DNA of 64,000 bases from Actinernus sp. WN-2022 (lineage: Eukaryota; Cnidaria; Anthozoa; Actiniaria; Actinernidae): assembly GCA_030867875.1 (NCBI GenBank), contig JAOWCC010001634.1:51432021-51496020 (forward strand), given 5' to 3'. The notes below the pieces were generated by a model that was given only the letters and a program-made list of their open reading frames with translations, did no database searches and was not told where the DNA came from. The stretch's first letter is position 1; each line of letters begins with the position of its first letter. This document shows positions 13,001 to 25,000 of this stretch, piece after piece. A program made the position numbers and the translations under genes.

Positions 13001-16000
13001 CGTATATTACATATTTTTTCTCGACTGTCTCAACATTTTTGCAGATGATTGTAGATTGTGGTTATGCTCACAAATGTATGTCACTAGTGAAAACGAGACT
13101 TTAGGGACTACTATTCAATTATTGTCCCCCTCTGTGAAGACGTATATTAAGGTCTCTGATTCAAGATCAGCACCTTCTCTGGCCTGACAAACTAGAAATC
13201 TACAAACAAACTGCGACACGAACATTTCCAAGTTAGAAACTTAATCAAAGGTTCCAAGTTACTTGTTAAAACTATCAAGGATTAAACTTTTTGAGGCTTT
13301 CAGACATGAGGGTTGTCATTACCCTATCAAGTGGTTCATCCTCGCAGTAGATGCTGTCCAATAGTCACTGTCATCTCGTGCTAGCTGTGCCATGGCTTTA
13401 GATGATGGAGCAAATATCGTCACAGACTTGCTCGGGTCCGCTAGATAGTACTGCAGGTTGGCTTTCTGTAATGGCGTAAAGGGTCATATTTCTTTCAGAT
13501 AAGAATGAAATTTCAAATTAAAAATCAAACATTCCTTCGTCTTTCATAAATATTTAAACTAAAGAAAGTTCTTGATGGCATTTTAAATTCCTTAAGATAT
13601 TTGTATCTTAATTCAGAGAGTATCCTTTGAAAACAAAACTATTTACCTTGACAAAATCATAGAAAGTTGCTGTACTGCTACTGTCCTGAATGACCTGAAA
13701 ACAGACAAGAAAATCAACTGCAGACCTGGCAATGTCAAATACCTTACAGCTGAAAGAGTAAGGCCTGGTTCACAATACACGCAAGCCAAGTTATTTACTA
13801 CACACGTCCCTGCATCAGTATTAAAGGCCTGGTTCACACTAGAAACCACCCAAGCCAAGTTATTTACTACACCCGTCCCTGCATCAGTATTAAAGGCCTG
13901 GTTCACACTAGAAGCAACCCAAGCCAAGTTATTTACTACACACGTCCCTGCATCAGTATTAAAGGCCTGGTTCACACTAGAAGCCACCCAAGCCAAGTTA
14001 TTTACTACACACGTCCCTGCATCAGTATTAAAGGCCTGGTTCACAATACACCCAAGCCAAGTTATTTACTACACACTTCCCTGCATCAGTATTAAAGGCC
14101 TGGTTCACACTAGAAGCCACCCAAGCCAAGTTATTTACTACACACGTCCCTGCATCAGTATTAAAGGCCTGGTTCACACTAGAAGCCACCCAAGCCAAGT
14201 TATTTACTACACACGTCCCTACATCAGTATTAAAGGCCTGGTTCACACTAGAAGCCACCCAAGCCAAGTTATTTACTACACACGTCCCTACATCATATTA
14301 AAGGCCTGGTTCACACTAGAAGCCACCCAAGCCAAGTTATTTACTACACACGTCCCTGCATCAGTATTAAAGGCCTGGTTCACACTAGAAGCCACCCAAG
14401 CCAAGTTATTTACTACACACGTCCCTGCATCAGTATTAAAGGCCTGGTTCACAATACACCCAAGCCAATTGATTTACTACACACGTCCCTGCATCAGTAT
14501 TAAAGGCCTGGTTCACACTAGAAGCCACCCAAGCCAAGTTATTTACTACACCCGTCCCTACATCAGTATTAAAGTAATGCCTGGTATTAAAGTAATATGT
14601 CAGTAATGCCTGGTTCACACTAGCGACATAAGCAAAAGCAACATATGGAGACGCAGTGCCATAATTGTGAGCAGATTTCGTATTAGTGGGCAAGTTACAG
14701 CAATAACTTATCTTACAGTATACCGTGACACTGAAATAGCTTTCCCATTGTTTCTGATCCAATCAAATTACAGACAGACAGACAGACATTTATTATATGG
14801 CAGTTCAGTGAGCGGGCAAGATGACTCTGAATGCTGCAATCTGATTGGTTGCTCAGTGGGCAAGATTTTTTCTTGCCTGCTCAGGATTTTCCAAATTTGC
14901 TCACAACTCTTCGTATACAAACAGCAATAAAACCCGTACATTTTGAAATAATAATAATAATAATAATAATTCCTAACAATAATCATAGAAATAATACAAT
15001 CATTAAATAATTAATTAATTAATTAATTAATTAATTAATGTTCGGTATCTAGAGCATAGTTAAGGAAATAAAAACCAGTTCATCCTATGTAGTTTCGCCC
15101 AAATAGAACAAATTTTTGATGTATTACTCGCGCAAATGAAGTTCAGGGGGGGTTAAGGCGGTTTTTCTCGCTTTTTTGCTTGGCCAAGCGGAGCCTGGGC
15201 AACGGTTTAACGTCAATTGTGTCGTTCGGTATCGAACTTGAAAACTTAGGAACCGATCAGTTTTGTCATGAATGACATTCCCGAGACATGTTGCCAAAAC
15301 AAATTTGTATACCATTTCCAGGGGGGTGGGGTAGGGAATATTTGTAATTCATGGTTTAATGTTTGGTATCTTGCGCATAGCTAGGGGAAATAAAAGCAAG
15401 CCTATCTGATGTAATTTCGTACAGCGAGATAAATTTGTTTATGTAACGCTCGCGCAAATGAAGTTCAGGGGGGTTAAGCCGTTTTAAAATTTTGTTTTGC
15501 CTGTCATTCCCCCCCCCCCTGAACTTTAATATCAACCAAATGAAGAAGACCCCCTGCAGTTTTCCATGGGTAACATTTTGGTGAAAACCCCATGTCTCTA
15601 CGATGTTCTTTTCTACCCGTAAAAATCCATCGCCCTTTCCGTTTCGGCCGCAAAGCATGCTGGGACAGTTTAATTTGCTATTTCCGAGTCCAGAACTGGA
15701 TTAAATAACGTTGCAGCGTTAAAATCTTAGTTTGGGTAGTAAACACGACGAACACAAGATATTGCTTGGAAATTTGGGGTAAGATATGCGAACCATACAA
15801 AACTGAGAGGGGAGGGGTGGAAAATTCTATGCATTTCCTGTTAATAACGGTGCCCTACCCCATTAGAATTGGCTTGAATGACGTTGCAGCTTTGAAATCT
15901 TAGTTTGGGTAATAAACACAACGAACACAACATATTGGTTGCAAATTTGGGGTAAGATATGCGATCCATGCAAAACTGAGGGGGGAGGGGTGGGAAATCC

Positions 16001-19000
16001 TATGCATTTCCTGTTAATAATGGAACCCTCCCCCATTTAGAAGTGGCTAGAATGAGGTTGCATCTTCAAATCACAATGGATCAAGTGATGTGGCAGAGTT
16101 AAAACCATGGTTTCTGTACTCGACGAGACGACTGCCATGCGGCATGAACTGCGGATGGCTGTCGGTTCGCGAGCTTGTGATGACATTCAATGCACTTATT
16201 GGATGGAAAATAACAATCATTTCAAGGAGAAACTTTTTTGGCGGATGTTTAGGCCACTTATTTCCACGGGAAGTGCTCCAAAATTCCAGTTGAGCCTTAG
16301 CAGGTGGAAAATAACCATACACCCAGGATCACTACCATGCAAGTTGCATGGCACTACCCAAGACGCGCTATGACGTAGCTAACATCTAACACGCATGTTG
16401 GATTATCGTTAGCGGTATCTACTAGTTCCTAACGATAATCATAGAAATAATACAATCATTAAATAATTAATTAAATAAATAATTAATGTTCGGTATCTAG
16501 CACATAGATAATGGCATAAAAACCAGCCTATCTTATGTAATTTCACCCAACTAGATAAAAAATTTGCGTACTAATTCGCGCAAATGAAGTTCAGGGGGGA
16601 TTAAGGCGGTTTTTCTAAGTTTTTCGTTGGCCGAGCGGGGCCTGGGCAACCGTTTAACTTTAATTATGTGGTTCTGTGTTGAAATCTTAGAAACCGATCA
16701 GTTTTGTCATGAATGACATTCCGGAGACATTTTGCTAACACAAATGGGTTTACCATTTCCAGGGGGAGTGGGATAGGGAATAATTGTAATTTATAGCTTG
16801 GAGGTGTTAATGTTAGGTACGTTGCGCTATGTTAATGCGAATTAAAACAAGCCTATCATATGTAATTTCATCCAACTAGATTACATTTTTGATGTAATAT
16901 TCGCGCAAATGAAGTCCAGGGGGGGTTAAGCCATTTTGAAATTTCGTTTTGCTTGTCATTTCCCCCCTGAACTTTAATTTCAACCAAATAAAGAAGACCC
17001 CCAGCAGTTTTCCATGGGTAACATTTTGGTGAAAACCCCATGTCTCTACGATGTTCCTTTCTACTGGTAAAAATCCATCGCCCTTTCCGTTTTGGCCGCA
17101 AAGCATGCTGGGACAGTTTCATTTGCTATTTCCGAGTCCAGAACTGAATTAAATAACGTTGCAGCGTTAAAATCATAGTTTTGGTAGTAAACACGACGAA
17201 CACAACATATTGGTTGCAAATTTGGGGTAAGAAATGCGAACCTTGCATTTCCTGTTAATAACGGTGCCCTCCCCATTATAATTGGCTTGAATGAAGTTGC
17301 AGCTTAAAAATCAGTGTTGGTAGTAAACACGACGAACACAACATATTGGTTGCAAATGTGGGGTAAGAAATGCGAACCTTGCAAAACTGAGGGGGGAGGG
17401 GTGGAAAATCATATGCCTTTCCTGTTAATAAATTTAGAAGTGGCTAGAATGAGTTGCAGCTTAAAATCACAATGGATTAAGTGATGTGGCAGAGTTAAAA
17501 CCATGGTTTCTGTACTCGACGCGACGACTGCCAATGCGGCATGAATTGCGGAAGGCTGTCGGTTCGCGAGCTTGTGATGACATTCAATGCACTTGGATGG
17601 AAATTAACAATCATTTCAAGGAGAAACTTTTTTGGCGGCAATTTACGCCACTTATTTCCACGAGAAGTGCTCCAAAATTCTAGTTTAGCCTTAGTTGCAG
17701 CATCAAAATCATAGTTTTGGTACAAACCACGATAAATACAACGTATATTTGCAACTTTTGTGTAAGATCTGTGAAGCTTACAAAAATGAGAGGGGAGGGG
17801 TGGAAACCATTTGTATGATTATCGTTAGCGGTATCCACTTGTAATAATAATAATAATAATAATAATAATGCACTTATATAGCGCAAATTAGCATATGAAA
17901 AATGTTCAGATGCACTTTTACAAAGTTTCTACTTTTAAAATACACTAACAAACTAATAATTAACTAACTAATTAATTAAGAATAACAGTCCAATAAAATG
18001 CTATTACTACGAGTAATAAGACTTCTCTGAATACGTAAGTCTTGAGCTGCTTCTTGAAATAGTCATAGGATTTGATTTGCCTAATACTAGCAGGTAATTT
18101 ATTCCATAGAAAAGGTGCGGCTGAGGTAAATGACCTATCGCCAATAGTAGACAGTGATTTAAAGGACGGTACGACCAGCAGCAGCTCATTATTATATCTA
18201 GCGTTATAAAACGAGCGCCCTCTGACTTTAATTATTTGAGAAATATACGAAGGGATATGATAGCTTTGTAAGTGATAGTAAGTATCTTAAAGATTATTCT
18301 AGTTTTGACTGGAAGCCAGTGTAAACTAACAAGAACCGGAGTAATATGTGCAAAACGGGAAACCTTACTAAAGAAAGAAACTATACAATTTGTTACATGA
18401 AGGCAAAATAATAGTAATTTAAAACTATTTCTGCTCTTTCGTTTTTAATTAAACTTTTTATAGCGATTAATGCCGTTTTTTCCGGCTTTCGCAAGTTCGA
18501 AATGCAGTCTGCGCTGCAGCAAAAACGACTGAATTGAATGCAGCTGCATGGATTAGTGGAGATACATAACTATACTGTATATAGCTGTCACTGAAATACA
18601 CAGAAGCTGAAATGGCTGTGACTTCAAAAAACACAAAGAAAAGTTTTGCTACCTCACAATGCTACTACAATCGTGGTACAGTCCGGGCAGGGGAGGGGCC
18701 TTTGGTCAGACTATTTGCAAACATTGTGATTTCTCACACCCACTAGGGGAAGGTGACTAGTAAAATATTTATTTTTTGACAACGAATCAAGAACATTGGC
18801 ACAAGATGTTGCTTAATATATGAAAGACTAATGTTTCTAGAATACTCAGCTATAATTATCTAAAGTGCCAAGGAAGCATGAAATAAGTCACACCGACCTT
18901 TACTTCTAACTTAATACACATACCGTAATATTTTTCTCATTTTATACAGATACTCTGAATTAGAATCCCGATATACAGTAGACTTTATTCCTTCTTAATT

Positions 19001-22000
19001 TCGGCACGTGGACTCGTCCCGCGCGGAGACTAAGCCCAAGTCCCGTGGACTCGTCCCGCGCGCACACTAAGCCCAAGTCCCGTGGACTCGTCCCGCGCGG
19101 ACACTAAGCCCAAGTCCGGCACATATTCTTGTGGAAAAAAGGGTCATGTGCGTCTTCTCACGAAAAAAAAATGTTCGCACGAAAAAAAAAAATAGAACTC
19201 TTTGTGCCCATTCTCCAAACTTCTTAATCCTTCCGAGAAACATACGAGCAAGGTTGCATAAAACAATAACACTCAGAGTTAACAGTTGCTCTGAGCTTAG
19301 GTTGAAATATAACAAGGCGACCGTGAAAGAAGGCTACTTTGTGACGTTTATACAAAGTCCCCTGTATTCTCCGTGGGGTAAGGTTCGAAGATACAAATCC
19401 CCCATATTTTCCCGACCCCTAGTAAAGAGTCTTCAGCAAATCCCCCATAAAGTCCCCATGATAATCATTGTCAGCCCAGGGTCCTCCCAGAGGATGGCTG
19501 CTAAAGTAATGCTAGGGACATGCCGTATTTTTGTCCCACTCATCCGAATCCGCTCTAAGTACAAGTACTACTAATGATCAATACATTACTGTGTCTGTGT
19601 CTGCGTATGTTGCTTGTGTTTATATCACTAGTGTGAGATAAGAACAAGTACCGCTAATGATCAATACATTACTGTGTCTGTGTCTGCGTATGTTACTTTT
19701 GTTTATATCACTAGTGTGAGATACGAAGTACTGCTAATGATCAATACATTACTGTGTCTGCATATGTTGCTTGTGTTTATATCACTAGTGTGAGATAAGA
19801 ACAAGTGCTGCTAATGATCAATACATTACTGTGTCTGCGTATGTTGCTTGTGTTTATATCACTAGTGTGAGATACGAATAAGTACTGCTAATGATCAATA
19901 CATTACTGCGTCTGCGTATGTTGCTTGTGTTTATATCACTAGTGTGAGATAAGAACAAGTGCTGCTAATGATCAATACATTACTGTGTCTGCGTATGTTG
20001 CTTGTGTTTATATCACTAGTGTGAGATAAGAACAAGTGCTGCTAATGATCAATACATTACTGCGTCTGCGTATGTTACTTGTGTTTATATCACTAGTGTG
20101 AGATAAGAACAAGTACTGCTAATGATCAATACATTACTGTGTCTGCGTATGTTGCTTGTGTTTATATCACTAGTGTGAGATACGAAGTACTGCTAATGAT
20201 CAATACATTACTGTGTCTGCGTATGTTGCTTGTGTTTATATCACTAGTGTGAGATACGAATAAGTACTGCTAATGATCAATACATTACTGTGTCTGCGTA
20301 TGTTGCTTGTGTTTATATCACTAGTGTGAGATACGAATAAGTACTGCTAATGATTAATACATTACTGTGTCTGCGTATGTTGCTTGTGTTTATATCACTA
20401 GTGTGAGATAAGAACAAGTACTGCTAATGATCAATACATTACTGTGTCTGCGTATGTTGCTTGTGTTTATGTCACTAGTGTGAGATAAGAACAAGTACTG
20501 CTAATGATTAATACATTACTGCGTCTGCGTATGTTGCTTGGATGCGCTTATGCTTGCATCGCTAGTGTGAACCAGGCTTTAGTCTTCTGCAAACACAACT
20601 TTGGATTAGTTTACACGAGTTACTTACGGTAGCAATAGAGCCGAGGCAGTAATAACCGTTTCCTATGTAGCCAGGATTACATGAGCAGTTATGGGTTGCT
20701 GGGCCTGTACGGTCACAATGGGCCTAGGATGGAGTAAGAAATGAAACTACTATTCTACTGCACTCTTGTTTCCATATTTAAACTATTCCAGGTAAACATA
20801 CACAACACACGGCTACAAACCTTCAGGGCACATCCTCCATTGTTGACAAGACAGTTGTTGATCTCTGAGCATTGCTGTCCGTCCCCAGAATAACCAGTCT
20901 GACAGACACACATACTCTGCAACAGCACAATCAGAATATAAAACATTAGAAACGGTCACTTTGGCAAAATCCTGTCTGTGCAAATTACATTATGTATGTT
21001 CGTTGTTAGTTTCACATCTACTCTTTGAAGTATTTACATTGTAAACCACTGATTTGTAGCTTAGAATTGTAGCCAGAGGGTCAAATAGGGGGGCAGGTGG
21101 GCCAATGCCCCCCCCCCCCCCCCCCCTCTCCCCTCCCACGAAGCTGACTATTGCAAGAATGTTAGTATTGTTATTAAACTGTTACTATACTGTACTGTTA
21201 TTAGACTGTTAGTACTATTACTAAACTGTTACTACACTGTTACTCCATCATGTACACTGTTATTAGACTGTTAGTAATGTTACTACAACAGCTGTTACTA
21301 TCTAGACTGTTAGTACTGCATGTTACTAGACTGTTACTACTGTTACTAGACTGTGTAGTACTGTTATTAGACTGTTACTACTGTTATTAGACTGTTACTA
21401 CTGTTACTAGACTGTTAGTACTCAATTTACTAGACTGTTACAACTGTTTTACTAGACAAACTACTGGACAGATTATCCCACCTGTCCAGGTCCAGTGTAC
21501 TGACACACAGCATTGTCATGGCAACCACCTCCATTAGCTGCCTTGCAAGGGTCGATAGCCACACATACAATACCATCACCACGGAAACCAAAGTAACAAG
21601 TACAGTTGTTGGTGCCAGGCCCTGTCTTGGTGCACGTTGCCTAGTAACAGATTACATATCTTTAATGTTGATACTGAAGCAAACCAAAATCTATTCTTGA
21701 GGTACAAAACATGCTGTCTTTTTGACACTGAGGTTCACCATGCCACCAAGACTATCAGAGAAGTTGTTAAATGTCTCATTAACTAGTGGAGAACATATCT
21801 GATGTAATGACTTGTAATAACATACATCTTTGTATAACATACATTGTGTATCAAGCGTTAGTGGTCCCTATCTTTTCATATACATGTATTCCTTAATGAC
21901 CTTGTTATTGATGACTATACTTGTATATCCCTCGATAAATATGCAGATGACTGTAACTTACAAATAATTGTATATAAAGACAAACCGGACAAAACTCAAG

Positions 22001-25000
22001 TAGCTTTAGATTTGTTTATGGACTGGTCTCGACGTAATAATATGGTCTGTAATACTACTAAATGCAAGGAACTAGTCCTAAATAAGAAGGGTCAACGCCG
22101 CCACACCTACCAGCCTATTAATAACATCACTCAGTACAATGAACTTAGGATCTTATATAGGCATTACATTCCAGTCGGACTGTAGTAAACTAATTGAAGC
22201 TAACAACTGCCTGTACGTAATAACAAGTCTTAGACACGAAGGTTATTGTCAAACACAGATCGACCAATTTAATTTAGAGCTATAGTATTATCTTATAAGA
22301 TCATGTATGGTTTAACAGTTTACGGAGCCTGTGAGCATAATCTCGACACAGTGCAGCGGTTCCTAAAGAGATGCTTTAAGCGTAAATATTGTTCTAATTT
22401 ATATAATATCTATGTCTTGCGAGAGAATACCGACCGCCGAAATTTTGCTAAGGTCTGCAGACTTGAAAGTCATCCTCTTAAACCTCTACTACCGAGGGTG
22501 AAACCAGCTTCGCGTAACCTACGAACCCAAACGAGCCTTCTTCCTAACGTTAATACCGAAAGGTTCAAGAATAGCAATTTTAACCGAATAGCATTTAAAT
22601 ATAATTTAGTATAACTTAAGCCTATATCAGTATTAGTATACGTATACACTAGTTTTCAGATTCATTTATTATTAACGCACATGTATATCGCTGTTATTTA
22701 TTTATTTATCTATTTATAAAACACGCTTGTAAGAGAGTATGAACTTTTTACTGGTTTCTAATAAAGACATATTGATTGATTGATATGTATAACTGGTAAT
22801 AACACATCTTTGTAAGACATATCTGATGTAATACATGTAACTGGTAATAACATACATCTTTGTGGCATGCTCTTCGTCCTGGCTTAGTGCATCGATCAAT
22901 TTCATAACATGTCAGACCAGATCCCTCATGTCCTGAGTTACATTTGCATCTGAGATGGATAGGAATGCTTCATTATGATGTATTTGGGTGATTTATACAC
23001 ACTTACTAATTAAGATACACAACAAATACTAGTTAATGCAATTGAAGGTGTGCAATAGCAGCTAAAGTGTGTCTTGTAATCAAATTCTCCTTTAAAAAAA
23101 ACGAAGAAAACTAAGAAGTTGATCACAAGCCAGTTATGGCATTCTGGCATTCCATCCTTTCATTTATCCAGGGGGACACGCATTCGTTATTCCACTGAGC
23201 ATTATTTAGATACACTCGTAATCTACTTACACATCCGTCCCGTTGTCCCTCACGCAATGAGCATTGATGTGACACAGTAAACTTGATGAACCTACACACA
23301 GTGTGTCCCTGACGTCACAGTTATTTCCATGGTAACCAGTGCGACAGGTGCCAGGCCTGCACGTGCCATTACCCATAATGCCATCATCACAGATACCATG
23401 CACACAAGTGCATGCTGGGGGAGATAAAATGACACACCTGATTACATTTGGAAATAGCTAGCTTAAACAGGTGACATTGCAAGGGTTCCAAGGATAAAAT
23501 ATTGGTTGAATAAAACAACTTACTCTGATTACAGTAAATTCCAAACTTCCCAACTGTTCTGCACAGCTCGCAAGCTGTTCCCTTGAACAATGGCTTGCAC
23601 GAACATCTTCCTGTCCCCTGTACTTTGTCATCACACTAGAGAATGTGAAGATTGCATTGGGTTTTACTGCTTTATTTACTTGTAATAATAATAATAATAA
23701 TGGACAGAGTTTTTCTCCTTTTTATTAAAATCGAGGATCCATAACTTATGGCATGGACCGAGCTAACGAGGTTAATAAGATGTTTATTATATGGCTTCTG
23801 TACTCACAGCCAGCTTTATCTCATCTTCAGGTCCATACAGGTAATGGCTAATCATAGCTCGTGACTTAGCCATACAATAAAGGCCTTTATTTCTATGATA
23901 TCATTATTAATAGTAGTATAGTAGTATATTAGTATTATCTGACGAAGGGCAAGTGCTCGAAACGTCAGCTGCTACTCGCTCCCCACGGCGGTTAGCATAC
24001 CTTAATCTACTTTTAGTTGAACATACCAGTGTTATCTTCCCCACCAACTAGGCACCCATCATATTACATGTATAGCTAGTATATCTTTTTGTGTTAATAT
24101 GTTGTTTCTTCCTAATACCTTACCTGTCCATTGCTATTGCACGGTTTATCTAATGGTCCAGGGCATGGATGGCACAATCTGCTGTAGAAACCCTATACAG
24201 TCCCTAATACCTTTGCTCTTACCTGTCCATTGCTATTGCACGGTTTATCTAATATGGTCCAGGGCATGGATGGCACAATCTGCTGTAGAAACCCTATACA
24301 GTCCCTAATACCTTTGCTCTTACCTGTCCATTGCTATTGCACGGTTTATCTAATATGGTCCAGGGCATGGATGGCACAATCTGCTGTAGAAACCCTATAC
24401 AGTCCCTAATACCTTTGCTCTTACCTGTCCATTGCTATTGCACGGTTTATCTAATATGGTCCAGGGCATGGATGGCACAATCTGCTGTAGAAACCCTATA
24501 CAGTCCCTAATACCTTTGCTCTTACCTGTCCATTGCTATTGCACGGTTTATCTAATATGGTCCAGGGCATGGATGGCACAATCTGCTGTAGAAACCCTAT
24601 ACAGTCCCTAATACCTTTGCTCTTACCTGTCCATTGCTATTGCACGGTTTATCTAATGGTCCAGGGCATGGATGGCACAATCTGCTGTAGAAACCCTATA
24701 CAGTCCCTAATACCTTTGCTCTTACCTGTCCATTGCTATTGCACGGTTTATCTAATATGGTCCAGGGCATGGATGGCACAATCTGCTGTAGAAACCCTAT
24801 ACAGTCCCTAATACCTTTGCTCTTACCTGTCCATTGCTATTGCACGGTTTATCTAATGGTCCAGGGCATGGATGGCACAATCTGCTGTAGAAACCCTATA
24901 CAGTCCCTAATACCTTTGCTCTTACCTGTCCATTGCTATTGCACGGTTTATCTAATATGGTCCAGGGCATGGATGGCACAATCTGCTGTAGAAACCCTAT

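Noticed and set aside
16071..17725. Paired ORFs with [16 protein letters not shown] sequence
   Set aside because: Same chance frame in both copies of a non-coding duplication, with frame changes between copies.
19131..19574. 147-codon plus-strand ORF
   Set aside because: Starts in A-tracts, no domain, no splice signals; runs into the 77-bp array.
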